Shown here one piece after another: positions 16,334 to 24,272 of a stretch of 64,000 nucleotides of DNA; within the stretch, counting starts at the first letter, position 1, and every line of letters begins with the position of its first letter. The notes under the pieces were generated by a model. It had not been told where the DNA came from, did not search any database, and saw only the letters and a program-made list of their open reading frames with translations. Source of the stretch: an uncultured Oscillospiraceae bacterium (lineage in GTDB: Bacteria > Bacillota > Clostridia > Oscillospirales > Oscillospiraceae); contig CAJTUE010000002.1 of assembly GCA_910579775.1 (NCBI GenBank), positions 1 through 64,000 on the forward strand, read 5' to 3'. A program made the position numbers and the translations under genes.

Positions 16334-16410
16334 CGGGGTGTGGCGAAGTTTGGTATCGCGCTTGGTTCGGGACCAAGAGGCCGCGGGTTCAAGTCCCGCC
16401 ACTCCGACCA
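16334..16410 (+). tRNA. tRNA-Pro (anticodon CGG)
   Basis: The sequence folds as a full cloverleaf. The acceptor stem CGGGGTG pairs with CACTCCG (one G-U), the anticodon arm CTTGG/CCAAG holds the loop TTCGGGA with anticodon CGG, and the T arm has GGTTCAAGT. CCA is encoded. The length is 77 bases. Confidence 0.95.
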
Positions 16411-16414
16411 CTCG

Positions 16415-16450
16415 AAAAGCCTTGGAATCGCGAGATTCCAGGGCTTTTTT
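16415..16450 (+). terminator. Terminator of tRNA-Pro
   Basis: AAAAGCC..TGGAATC pairs with GATTCCA..GGCTTTT around the loop GCGA, followed by TT. It lies five bases after the tRNA. Confidence 0.85.
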
Positions 16451-16557
16451 GTGCTTTTTAAGAGTGTTCGTTCTGGAGGGAATTGAAAAAGCGCACAAGT
16501 CCTACGTGAGAACGCCGGAAAGCCTTGATACGCCTTGAAAAAAGGAGTGTATCAGCA

Positions 16558-16948
16558 ATGGCAAATATCCGGGAAAACAAGCGCGGAAGTACACCGCCTG
16601 GACACCGCCCGAAGTACCCGGCGACTATGTCAAGAAGCCCATGTGGGCGTGCACCGGCAGGGAGATCTGCATGGAGTGGCTATACCATCCGGGTGTGCCC
16701 GAGGACCAGATCGAGGAGCTGGCTGAACAAAGCGCCAACACCGTCCCCGTAATGATGCCCTTTAGCTTGCCTTGCCCGGTCCGAACAAACTTCTGCAGTT
16801 GTTCGGAGTGTGTCATGTCTCTGAGGAACAGGTCAGCCTTGATGATCTCACTCAGTCAGAATTGCAATGTAATATCCTCCATGATATAATCAACGCAGCA
16901 AATTTGAGGTTTAGACAGGACGGCACACGGGAAGAGGGGCTGCAATGA
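16558..16948 (+). pseudogene. Decayed or frameshifted short ORFs before the VanZ-like gene
   Basis: A good AAGGAG and ATG (16558) lead into a frame that soon turns implausible. The +2 frame from 16563 reads KYPGKQARKYTAWTPPEVPG and then WACTGREICMEWLYHPGVPE, which looks like real protein, so one base seems lost after the start. A third frame from TTG 16772 (LPGPNKLLQLFGVCHVSEEQ) runs 58 codons and stops at the VanZ-like ATG as ATGA. I recognise none of these. The likely reading is a broken small gene, possibly with a residual coupled ORF. Confidence 0.35.
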
Positions 16949-17469
16949 AGTACCTGATACGTTATTTCGTAGATTTTATCGTATTGGCTTTCCTGTATGT
17001 TTTCTTCTTTTTCAAGAAGTGGAAAAGGCAGGGGAGAGATGTTCTGCTCGTTAACACCCTTATGTACGCATATCTTTCGTTGCTCCTCTTTTTTACGCTG
17101 ATGCCGGTCATCGCATCCATTCCATTCATGTTTGACCACCCCTATAAATTGATGAATCTGGTTCCGTTTGTTGACGTTTCACTGGGAAGGGGAGACTTTT
17201 TCCGGCAAGTGGTCTTGAATGTTATCATGACCCTGCCCTTTGGTTTCCTGTTTCCTCTGACCAGAGACAAAAGGGCCCGATTCGGTGTGACGGTGCTGTT
17301 TTGCTTTTTGCTGAGCTTTGGCATAGAGCTCCTACAGCCGTTTTTCGACCGCACATCGGACATTACCGACCTGATCACGAATGTGATCGGCGGAGCGCTG
17401 GGCTATGGCCTTTATGCCATCTTTAAACCGATCATCCTTTGGCTCTTGAAGCCTTTGAAACGCAGGTGA
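16945..17469 (+). CDS. VanZ-like family membrane protein
   Basis: This integral membrane protein of 174 residues has about five hydrophobic segments. The VanZ-family (PF04892) features are the NLVPFVDV motif after the second segment, the central NVIMTLPFGFLFPL, and SFGIELLQPFFDRTSDITDL with the conserved ITNVIGGALGYGL. VanZ itself gives low teicoplanin resistance, but most family members have no known role. GAGGGG lies five bases before the ATG, which overlaps the stop of a small upstream frame. It stands alone with a terminator behind it. Confidence 0.85.
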   Translation: MKYLIRYFVDFIVLAFLYVFFFFKKWKRQGRDVLLVNTLMYAYLSLLLFFTLMPVIASIPFMFDHPYKLMNLVPFVDVSLGRGDFFRQVVLNVIMTLPFGFLFPLTRDKRARFGVTVLFCFLLSFGIELLQPFFDRTSDITDLITNVIGGALGYGLYAIFKPIILWLLKPLKRR

Positions 17470-17484
17470 AGGGCCCGCTTGCAA

Positions 17485-17520
17485 AAAAGCCGTCCATCCC
17501 CTTTGGGATAGACGGCTTTT
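17485..17520. terminator. Bidirectional terminator between VanZ-like and amidase genes
   Basis: AAAAGCCGTCCATCCC pairs with GGGATAGACGGCTTTT around CTTT, with one internal mismatch. A-runs before and T-runs after the stem support termination on both strands between convergent genes. Confidence 0.8.
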
Positions 17521-17551
17521 GCTGTATGGACCCACAGAAATGTACCTGCGG

Positions 17552-18415
17552 TCATACTTGTGTACGTTCTACCAGGTTTAACAGGCGGGCGAGGGCGGAG
17601 ACCCATTTCAGGTCATCGTCGGTGAGCTGGAGCAGACCGCTTTGGTTTCCGCGCAGGATGCCCGCGGCCAGAAGCTCTTCTGTGCTGGGCTGGGCCCATT
17701 GGGGCAGCTCGTCCACACGGGTATAGATCTTTTGGGGCGGCAGCAGACGCTCCAGCTCTTCCGCTACGATCTGGCGCACTTGTTCCTCGGTCACGGTATC
17801 TTCCTCCTTTTGGTCCAAAATGGCCTGCACCTCGTGGCGCAAATGGTTCATGCTCTTGCCGTGCTTGGGCAGCCACTGGCCCATGTCGGCGTGGTTGGAG
17901 CCCATGCCCGCCCGGTAGCTTTCAGCGTGATCGTTGATGGTGGCCGCGTCGTAGCCTAGCTCGACCGCCATAAAAACATTCCACGCCACCAGCAGTTTCC
18001 ACATCCTGTCAAAATAGTCCTGATTCTTGACTACGTCGTAGCCGACCATGGTGCCGCCTGCATAGGTGTGGCCAGCGGGCTCGCAGACCTCCCACTGGAT
18101 GCGGCTGTCGTTCCAGCTTCCCCGGGAGCCGGAGCCTACTCCCCAGGGACGCCGGTCATAGGGCATACATAGGAGGATGCGGCCCTCTCCAGTGTGAAAG
18201 TCTCCCAAAATGGCGTTGACGCCCCATCCGGCGTCGGTACGGTCCATGCGGCCGTACATCACGTCTGCCGAGGGCTGGGCGACCCCCAGGGAGTGGTTGA
18301 CACACCCCTCGGGCCGGATGGTCCGGCCCGCCCGGTAGGCGCCGTTTTGGGTGGCATGGCGAACCTCCAGATGAGCTCGCGCATAGTCGATCCATTCACT
18401 CCTGGTCATCGTCAT
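17552..18415 (-). CDS. N-acetylmuramoyl-L-alanine amidase-like protein, phage lysin type
   Basis: This is a probable peptidoglycan amidase (PGRP/Amidase_2-like). The first 200 or so residues contain VNHSLGVAQPSADVMYGRMD, a PAGHTYAGGTMVGYDV segment and INDHAESYRAGMGSNHADMG, with His residues placed to bind zinc. The C-terminal part has EEQVRQIVAEELERLLPP and two short helical modules (WAQPSTEELLAAGILRG). There is no signal peptide, as for phage endolysins. It has 287 residues from ATG 18415, preceded by GGAGG; it overlaps the small gene upstream by 20 bases. The assignment to amidase is moderately sure. Confidence 0.65.
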   Translation of the reverse strand: MTMTRSEWIDYARAHLEVRHATQNGAYRAGRTIRPEGCVNHSLGVAQPSADVMYGRMDRTDAGWGVNAILGDFHTGEGRILLCMPYDRRPWGVGSGSRGSWNDSRIQWEVCEPAGHTYAGGTMVGYDVVKNQDYFDRMWKLLVAWNVFMAVELGYDAATINDHAESYRAGMGSNHADMGQWLPKHGKSMNHLRHEVQAILDQKEEDTVTEEQVRQIVAEELERLLPPQKIYTRVDELPQWAQPSTEELLAAGILRGNQSGLLQLTDDDLKWVSALARLLNLVERTQV

Positions 18416-18686
18416 CTTCCGCCTCCACCCACTCCTGCACATATTGTCCCTGGTGGTTCAACCGAAAGTAAAAGGGTCCTGTTCCATCCCGGCGAAAGGC
18501 AGGGAAGGGGGTGGACACACAAAAGCCGATCTCTGAGTCGTCGTCCTTTTGACAAGGATAGCGACACATGGCGTGGTCGCATATGGTGTTCTTCTCCGGG
18601 TCGCAGAGGTAGAATTTGACCCGACGACCGGTATCTGGATCTATCAGATATCCCTCCGGTCCCGCTCTCAGCTTGCTAAGTTCCAT
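18396..18686 (-). CDS. Small Cys-rich hypothetical protein paired with the amidase
   Basis: This 96-residue soluble protein is not one I recognise. It begins MELSKLRAGPEGYLIDPDTG and has ICDHAMCRYPC plus a later FCVST, so four Cys in the middle may bind metal. The C-terminus is very acidic (EAEDDDDQE). ATG 18686 has AAAGGAG seven bases upstream; ATG 18719 is less likely. It overlaps the amidase gene by 20 bases, so the two proteins are made together and may work together. A holin is not seen. Confidence 0.6.
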   Translation of the reverse strand: MELSKLRAGPEGYLIDPDTGRRVKFYLCDPEKNTICDHAMCRYPCQKDDDSEIGFCVSTPFPAFRRDGTGPFYFRLNHQGQYVQEWVEAEDDDDQE

Positions 18687-18785
18687 AGCGCGTCTCCTTT
18701 CCGGTGAGTCCTCACTCATCCCTATGGTCCCAGCGGCCTGGATAGAACTGACAGACCATGGCTCCTCAAGAGCTTTTTCAGATGA

Positions 18786-18947
18786 ACTATTGCCAAGGGT
18801 TGCGCCCAGAAGTACAGCCTAAAGGGCTGCCGGGCTGTGGCCCAGGAGCTGTCCAACCGCCTCCGCAACCGTTTCCAGGTGAATTCCATCCTCTGTATGG
18901 ACGGCACCAGCGCCGTGGTCAACACCTTTGGATTTTCTAAAGTTTAG
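18786..18947 (+). pseudogene. Orotate phosphoribosyltransferase remnant (N-terminal fragment)
   Basis: The open stretch reads YSLKGCRAVAQELSNRLRNR followed by FQVNSILCMDGTSAVVNTFG and then stops. The pattern L-x-G-C-R-x-V-A-x-E-L and the ILCMDGT segment resemble the start of Clostridial orotate phosphoribosyltransferase-like proteins, where CMDGTEVIGA is usual. No start codon is available in frame after the stop at 18783 and the catalytic region is missing. It is probably a gene relic. Confidence 0.4.
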
Positions 18948-18971
18948 GCCACCTTTGATAGCTTGAGAGAA

Positions 18972-19000
18972 AGAGCCGCCGGAGAACCGGCGGCTCTTTT
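18972..19000 (+). terminator. Terminator after the phosphoribosyltransferase remnant
   Basis: AGAGCCGCCGG pairs perfectly with CCGGCGGCTCT around AGAA, followed by TTTTTAT. Together with the relic upstream it suggests a once longer transcript. The rest of 18687-19096 has no other gene. Confidence 0.85.
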
Positions 19001-19096
19001 TATCTGCGGCAAGAGCGAAAATTTACCGAAAGTTCACCCATCACCGGGCAGGGAGTACTATACTGGCATGTAATATAAAAATAGGAGGGCCTCAAA

Positions 19097-19873
19097 ATGT
19101 CGCCAATTCAGATCATCGTATGCTTCTTTGCCGGGCTGGGCGCCGGACTTGGGACCGGTTTTGCGGGCATGAGCGCCGCGGCGGTCATTACCCCTATGCT
19201 GGTCACCTTCCTCCACATTCCCGCCTACCAGGCCGTGGGCATCGCGTTGGCGTCCGATGTGCTGGCCAGCGCCGTATCCGCGTATACCTACCGCAAAAGC
19301 GGGAATCTGGACGTGAAAAATGGCCTTATCATGATGGCCAGCGTTTTATGCTTCACGCTGGTGGGCAGCTATGTCTCCAGCCTGCTTCCCAACAGCACCA
19401 TGGGCAGTTTTTCCGTTTTCATGACTATGCTTATGGGCATTAAGTTTTTGGTGAAGCCAGTGATGACCACACGGGAGGCCATGGAAGGCGTGCCCAAACG
19501 GACAAGGGTGGTCCAGTCCGTTGTTTTCGGCGCTCTGGTGGGCTTCATCTGCGGCTTTATCGGCGCCGGTGGCGGCATTATGATGCTGTTGGTGCTGACC
19601 TCCATCCTTGGCTATGAGCTGAAGACCGCCGTAGGCACCAGCGTATTTATCATGACCTTCACCGCCTTTACCGGCGCGGCCTCCCATTTTATCATGGGCG
19701 GTATGCCGGACATGGTCACGCTGTTGCTGTGCGTGGTGTTTACCCTTCTGTGGGCGCGGATCGCGGCCAGTTTTGCCAACAAGGCCTCGCCTGTTGTGCT
19801 CAACCGCTCGGTGGGCGTAGTCTTGGTGATCCTAGGCGCGGTTATTTTGTCGGTAAACTTTTTTCAGCCATAA
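19097..19873 (+). CDS. Sulfite exporter TauE/SafE family membrane protein
   Basis: This permease has 258 residues and about seven to eight membrane segments. It shows the two repeats of the TauE/SafE family (PF01925): GLGAGLGTGFAGMSAAAVIT near the N-terminus and GFICGFIGAGGGIMMLLVL in the second half. Members export sulfite, sulfoacetate or other small organic anions; the substrate here is unknown. GGAGGG precedes the ATG. It is monocistronic, with a strong terminator behind it that it shares with the Na/Pi cotransporter gene. Confidence 0.88.
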   Translation: MSPIQIIVCFFAGLGAGLGTGFAGMSAAAVITPMLVTFLHIPAYQAVGIALASDVLASAVSAYTYRKSGNLDVKNGLIMMASVLCFTLVGSYVSSLLPNSTMGSFSVFMTMLMGIKFLVKPVMTTREAMEGVPKRTRVVQSVVFGALVGFICGFIGAGGGIMMLLVLTSILGYELKTAVGTSVFIMTFTAFTGAASHFIMGGMPDMVTLLLCVVFTLLWARIAASFANKASPVVLNRSVGVVLVILGAVILSVNFFQP

Positions 19874-19890
19874 CAAAAGCGGCCTTATAT

Positions 19891-19923
19891 AAACCGCCCG
19901 AAGCGTAAAGCTTCGGGCGGTTT
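19891..19923. terminator. Bidirectional terminator between exporter and Na/Pi cotransporter genes
   Basis: AAACCGCCCGAAGC (19891-19904) pairs with GCTTCGGGCGGTTT (19910-19923), loop GTAAA, followed by T. It separates convergent genes. Confidence 0.85.
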
Positions 19924-19925
19924 TA

Positions 19926-21545
19926 TCATCTTACCGTCTGGGCGATGTAGGTCAGGTGGTCACCCAGACGCTCCAAATTAGACACCATATTGATAAAAAC
20001 ACCGCTGGATTCCGGCTTACAAGCACCCTGATCCAGGCGCTTAATGTGGTGATCGATCAGCTCTTTGCGAAGCTGATCAACAGTTTCCTCCACCTGGTCG
20101 ATTCGCGGCAGGAGAGAGGGATCTTCCTCTAAAACGGCCTGTTTGGTCAGGGAATACAATTCCTCCAGCAGCTCTACCATGCCTCGCAGCTCTTTGGTCA
20201 CATTTTCAGAGAACTCCAACCCTTTGTCCGACGCCTTCTGGGTATATTTGGTGAAATTGTCCGCAATCTCGGCAATACGCATAATATCTCCCAGATTGCT
20301 GTGAAGGTCGGAGATCGGCCGTTCATCCGCCAGCTTGCTTTGGGCGGACAGGCGAATCAAAAAATTTACCATGGACTGGCTAATGACGCCTGCTTGGTCG
20401 ATCAGCTGTTGGGTGGGTCCAATGAGGCTCTTGTCCCTGGTCTCAAAGGCGTGGTAACCGGTGCGGAAGGCGTCCATAGCCGTGTCGGACAGGCGGATCA
20501 TTTCCTTTTTCAATTGTGTGATCGCCAGCGAAGCAGAGGACAGCATACGCTCGTCCAGATAGGTCTCCGCCGCCACAGGCTGTTTTTCTCGGATCAGCAG
20601 CTTAGAGGTTCTTACGAACCATTGGCAGAAGGGGAGAAAGAGCAGGGTGCAGGTCATATTGAAAAAGGTGTGGAACATAGCGATTTGGGTGGCAGGGGCG
20701 GGGAACCACTGACGGAAGGTGGCCGACATGAAGCCGGGCCAGAACAGGAGGATCACAAAGAAGATGGCGGAGCCCAGCGTGTTGAACATCAGATGGATGA
20801 GGCTCGTCCGTCGGGCGTTGGCACCGGCGGTGGCGGAGGACATGAGGGCGGTGACACAGGAGCCGATATTGGTGCCCAGAATGATATACAGCACTTCGTT
20901 GCCGCCGCTGCCGATGGTCAGCCCTGCCACAGACATGGCAATAATGATGGAGGTGGTAGCGGAGCTGGACTGTACCAGGGCCGTTAGAAAAACACCCGCC
21001 AGCAACAGTAAAAGAGGAGACTTCACCACCGTAAAAAGGGACTGGACCGCGTCCCTGTTGGCCTTCATAACATCGGACATCAGGGACAGGCCGATGAAAA
21101 CCAGACCCAGCCCCGCCAGGATCATCCCCATCTTCCTGAGCCCGTCCTTTTTGGCGATCATAGAGAGCATGATGCCCACAAACACCAGAAGCTGAATGTA
21201 TGTGGTGAAGGGGAAGGCACTGAGGGCGGCGATCTGGGCGGTGATGGTGGTGCCGATGTTTGCGCCCATAATCATGGCGGTGGCCTGATACAAATTGATC
21301 ACGCCCACATTGACAAAGCCCACGATGAGCACCGTGGTAACGCCGGAGCTTTGGATCAGGGCGGTGGCCGCCGCGCCGATGCCCACGTTGACCAGCCGCT
21401 TATCGGCGGTCCCCCCGAACAACGCCTTCAGCCGCCCGGTGGCTAATTGCTCAATGTTTCCGGTCAGCAGGTGAACGCCGACCAAAAAAACACCTGTCCC
21501 CGCCAGTAGTTTGACAAAAAACAACAGTATTTGTGAAACCGTCAT
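19926..21545 (-). CDS. Na/Pi cotransporter family protein with PhoU-like C-terminus
   Basis: This is a membrane transporter of the NptA/Na-Pi cotransporter family. The first 310 or so residues hold two inverted Na_Pi_cotrans repeats, each with the QSS signature: ATALIQSSGVTTVLIVGF and TALVQSSSATTSIIIAMS, plus GANIGTTIT and GTNIGSCVTA. From about residue 330 a helical PhoU-like cytoplasmic domain follows (LHSNLGDIMRIAEIADNFTK). It has 539 residues from ATG 21545, which has GAGGGAG upstream. The leader is a Mn2+ riboswitch with terminator, so manganese probably controls expression. That link suggests a role in metal or phosphate balance rather than plain phosphate uptake. Confidence 0.9.
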   Translation of the reverse strand: MTVSQILLFFVKLLAGTGVFLVGVHLLTGNIEQLATGRLKALFGGTADKRLVNVGIGAAATALIQSSGVTTVLIVGFVNVGVINLYQATAMIMGANIGTTITAQIAALSAFPFTTYIQLLVFVGIMLSMIAKKDGLRKMGMILAGLGLVFIGLSLMSDVMKANRDAVQSLFTVVKSPLLLLLAGVFLTALVQSSSATTSIIIAMSVAGLTIGSGGNEVLYIILGTNIGSCVTALMSSATAGANARRTSLIHLMFNTLGSAIFFVILLFWPGFMSATFRQWFPAPATQIAMFHTFFNMTCTLLFLPFCQWFVRTSKLLIREKQPVAAETYLDERMLSSASLAITQLKKEMIRLSDTAMDAFRTGYHAFETRDKSLIGPTQQLIDQAGVISQSMVNFLIRLSAQSKLADERPISDLHSNLGDIMRIAEIADNFTKYTQKASDKGLEFSENVTKELRGMVELLEELYSLTKQAVLEEDPSLLPRIDQVEETVDQLRKELIDHHIKRLDQGACKPESSGVFINMVSNLERLGDHLTYIAQTVR

Positions 21546-21599
21546 AGATCTCCCTCTCTTCCTCCCAAGATCACTCCATAAAATAGGCCGGAAATATAT

Positions 21600-21728
21600 A
21601 AAAACGAGACCTTGCCGCGACAAAGCGCAGCAAGGTCTCGCCATTTCATCACCGAGCCGGACCCAAAAGGCCGTATTGACGACGCGGTAAACACAGATAA
21701 CGCTGTGCAGGCTACTCCCCTTACACGC
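21600..21728 (-). promoter_or_regulatory. yybP-ykoY (Mn2+) riboswitch with overlapping terminator
   Basis: Read on the minus strand the leader has the hallmark GGGGAGTAGC (21720-21711), a central CGTCAAT, and the 3' aptamer segment GGCGAGACCTTGC (21642-21630). The last segment is also the 5' arm of a terminator: CGAGACCTTGC pairs with GCAAGGTCTCG (21615-21605), followed by TTTTTATAT. The 5' end GCGTGTAAGG can pair with the 3' CCTTGC..GCGC as stem P1. So ligand-bound aptamer and terminator are mutually exclusive, as in known Mn2+ on-switches. Confidence 0.85.
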
Positions 21729-21732
21729 TATA

Positions 21733-21761
21733 TATATACCGTATTTTTCCCGCGTTGTCAA
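21733..21761 (-). promoter_or_regulatory. Promoter of the riboswitch transcript
   Basis: On the minus strand TTGACA (21761-21756) and TATATA (21738-21733) are 17 bp apart. The predicted start, about 21727, coincides with the first base pairs of riboswitch stem P1. Confidence 0.85.
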
Positions 21762-21802
21762 TCTATATTTCACAAATCAAGAAAGAGCTTTTGCAAAAAC
21801 GC

Positions 21803-22225
21803 TCAAAGCTTTATTGGCATACCGTGGTCCATCAGGTCAGCCAGCGTAAAGCGTTCGGTATACTCATAGATCACCCGTTCCAAGCCCTGCCAAAAGGAAA
21901 GGGTGGGGCACTGTGCTTGGCGGGCACAGCCCCGTTCGCCATCCTCCAAGCAGGCCACAGGGGCCAGGGAGCCGTCGGTGGCCTCCAGCAGTTCCCGCAG
22001 GCTGTATTCCTCCGGCGCTTTCTCCAGGCGATATCCACCGCCCTTACCCCGCAAAGCCTGCAACAGGCCGTTTTGCACCAGTGCCTTGGCGATGATCTCC
22101 AGATACTTTTCCGAAATGTCCTGGCGGCAGGCCGCCTCCTTCAGTGGAACATACCCGTCGCCTTGGTTTTGGGCAACATCGATCATAAACCGCAGGGCGT
22201 ATCTTCCCTTTGTTGATATCATCAT
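21803..22225 (-). CDS. Rrf2 family transcriptional regulator (IscR/CymR-like)
   Basis: This is a winged-helix DNA-binding regulator of 140 residues. The N-terminus MMISTKGRYALRFMIDVA and the recognition wing GLLQALRGKGGGYRLEK are typical of Rrf2. Three Cys in PVACLEDGERGCARQAQCP match the spacing class that holds an Fe-S cluster in IscR-like members, so it may sense Fe-S status or redox; CymR-type members lack them. The ATG at 22225 has GGAGG seven bases upstream. It lies upstream of the riboswitch promoter on the same strand, but there is no terminator evident after it. Its targets are not known. Confidence 0.88.
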   Translation of the reverse strand: MMISTKGRYALRFMIDVAQNQGDGYVPLKEAACRQDISEKYLEIIAKALVQNGLLQALRGKGGGYRLEKAPEEYSLRELLEATDGSLAPVACLEDGERGCARQAQCPTLSFWQGLERVIYEYTERFTLADLMDHGMPIKL

Positions 22226-22363
22226 GGCGCTGCCTCCCTTTTCCCTATCATACCACAAGGAAAGTAGGGATTCAAGCGGCATTTGGACCTGGTCACACTG
22301 TCGCAGGCTGTCACATATCTTAAATCAGGCCCTGCTTTACAGAGCCTAGAAAGGGTATGAGCT

Positions 22364-23746
22364 ATGGGTATTACCAGTTCAAACAAAACTGTAAATGTCA
22401 CAACGATCCCCTGCGGAGGAAGTCTGAATGTCCGTTTATCTCTCACCGCAGAGCCGGATATCCTCTCCAATCCCGCTGATGTGGTACTGGTACTGGACCG
22501 CTCTCAGAGCATGGCCGGTGCACCGTTGTCCAGTCTGAAGGCGGGGGCGGATACCTTCATCGACATCCTGGCTGAGGCTACCGGCGGCAGCGCCGAGGGT
22601 CAGATTGGCGCGGGAAGTCGGATCGGTGTGGTCAGTTTTGCCACTGTTGCCACGGCAGACACCGCACTGATTACCGACGTTGCTCAACTGAAGGACGCCG
22701 TCAGCGACCTGACTGCCGGCGGAAACACCAACCACGCCGCCGCATTTTCGCAGGCCATCGACCTCTTTGACGCTGCCTCCAGCAACCAGAAGGTCATCGT
22801 CCTCTTTACCGACGGGCGCACCACACAGGGCGGCGACGCTGCGCCCATCGCTGCCTTAGCCAAATCCATGGGCATCATCATCTACGTTATCGGCTTGGAG
22901 GGCAATGGCGGCATTGACCTGCCCGCGCTGGTCAGTTGGGCGTCTGAGCCCGCTTCCGCCTACGTGGCCATTGCGCCCACTGAGGCGGAGCTGGAGGAGC
23001 TTTTTGAAGATCTGGCCCGCAACATCACGAAGCCGGGTGCCACCAATGTCGTGTTGACCGACACGGTCAATGACTGTTTCCAAATCACTGGACTGCAAAG
23101 CCCTACGAAGGGTTCGGCCACTCTTCAGGGCAAAAACCGGGTAGTGTGGAACATTGCGGAATTGGGCACCACAGGCAGTGAAGGAGCCAGCTTGGAATTC
23201 TCGGTCACCCACACCGGAGACTGCGCAGGCTTGGTAGAGGTCAACGAATCTATTGCCTACAACGATGACGAGGACAACACCGTGGCATTTCCGTCTCCCA
23301 CTGTCACTGTGGACTGTGGCGTTGTCGTGGTGCCGGAGCCCTGCCCCGAAGCTGTCGATATCCCTGTCAACGGCTGTGAGGAGCTGGTGGAGTTTGACGC
23401 CGGCGAGTTGGAGCTGGCCGCGCAAGGGCGCATTGTAGAATTAAATGTGACCCTGGACCGGGTCTGCCCGGGCCGCCGGGTGGCTTTGGCTGCGATCCTC
23501 TCTGAGGTAGACGCCGACGGGGAAGAGCACCAGCGGGGCATGAAGATCTTTACCATTCCAGCCCACAGCGGGACCCGGTGCCGGGACGTGGCGGTGCGCT
23601 GTATTCGCTTTGTCCTGCCTGAGCTGTCCGACGGTCCGGCCGCCTGCGGCTGCGTTTGCCGGGAAAAGACCCTGCGTGCCCGCTTTTTGGCCAATTACGT
23701 GGACAGTGGCTTTACCTGCGCCTGTCCCTCTTTGGAACGACCTTAA
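22364..23746 (+). CDS. VWA domain protein with repeat and Cys-rich C-terminal domains, no signal peptide
   Basis: Residues about 38-220 form a von Willebrand A domain with the MIDAS motif DRSQSM (DxSxS) and FTDGRTT. A beta-rich DUF11-like domain (VVLTDTVNDCFQITGL ... VEVNESIAYNDDEDN) follows. The C-terminal 130 residues are Cys-rich (VCPGRRVALAAILSEVDADG, CRDVAVRCIRFVLPE, CGCVCREK). It has 460 residues. The N-terminus (MGITSSNKTVNVTTIPCGGS) is not a signal peptide and there is no anchor. Similar C-terminal modules occur in gut Clostridia; a spore surface role is possible but unproven. It is monocistronic. Confidence 0.75.
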   Translation: MGITSSNKTVNVTTIPCGGSLNVRLSLTAEPDILSNPADVVLVLDRSQSMAGAPLSSLKAGADTFIDILAEATGGSAEGQIGAGSRIGVVSFATVATADTALITDVAQLKDAVSDLTAGGNTNHAAAFSQAIDLFDAASSNQKVIVLFTDGRTTQGGDAAPIAALAKSMGIIIYVIGLEGNGGIDLPALVSWASEPASAYVAIAPTEAELEELFEDLARNITKPGATNVVLTDTVNDCFQITGLQSPTKGSATLQGKNRVVWNIAELGTTGSEGASLEFSVTHTGDCAGLVEVNESIAYNDDEDNTVAFPSPTVTVDCGVVVVPEPCPEAVDIPVNGCEELVEFDAGELELAAQGRIVELNVTLDRVCPGRRVALAAILSEVDADGEEHQRGMKIFTIPAHSGTRCRDVAVRCIRFVLPELSDGPAACGCVCREKTLRARFLANYVDSGFTCACPSLERP

Positions 23747-23753
23747 AGAGAAA

Positions 23754-23779
23754 TACCGGACACCTTAGAGTGTCCGGTA
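23754..23779 (-). terminator. Terminator of the DUF6514-like gene
   Basis: TACCGGACAC pairs with GTGTCCGGTA around CTTAGA. T-rich sequence (TTTCTCTTT) follows on the minus strand only, so it mainly ends the minus-strand gene. Confidence 0.65.
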
Positions 23780-23810
23780 CATATGCACACATTGACTGCG
23801 GAACCGGATT

Positions 23811-24086
23811 TTATTGGCCAAGGTAGTCCTCTACCACATCCCGCAGCGTGGCGGGAGACACCGCCAGGCGCGCCACGGTGTTCAGCAGAGCCAGGGCCTC
23901 GGTGCCGTTGACGGTGATATGCCGCACCGCGGCTTCCTCACCGGAATCCGGGTCGCAGGCCAGGATCCCATAGCTTTCGCAGTGAAAACCGTCTACCTCG
24001 ATGTCCTCCACCAGCAGTGCGTAGTTCCATTGCCTCTCCGGTGTGGATATCTCCTCCTTTTTCCGCGTCCATTCCATTGTTCTCAT
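23811..24086 (-). CDS. DUF6514-like small protein
   Basis: This protein of 91 residues reads LLVEDIEVDGFHCESYGILA, then VRHITVNGTEALALLNTVAR and ends LRDVVEDYLGQ. The pattern of a short beta sheet followed by one or two helices is that of DUF6514 proteins of Clostridia. No function is known. AAGGAGG lies 10 bases before the ATG. It is divergent from purB. Confidence 0.6.
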   Translation of the reverse strand: MRTMEWTRKKEEISTPERQWNYALLVEDIEVDGFHCESYGILACDPDSGEEAAVRHITVNGTEALALLNTVARLAVSPATLRDVVEDYLGQ

Positions 24087-24272
24087 CGTTGACCGACCTC
24101 CTTGTTTATTTCAGGTACCTAAACAGCATACCTCATCTTTTGCCTCCCGTCTGTCGAATGTGGGCGAGAGAAAAAGAAAAGTTTCGAGAAGTGGAATTGG
24201 GGCTTGTGTTGTCGCGGGAGGTTGTGCTATCATGTTAAAGACAGAATTTACGTTTCATGGGAGGGTGCCGCA

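Noticed and set aside
17552..18686. Prophage remnant
   Set aside because: Apart from the lysin-like amidase no phage gene is present, so prophage is not supported here.
24204..24272. Upstream extension of purB
   Set aside because: The open codons do not resemble PurB; the GTG with GGAGG fits the family N-terminus.
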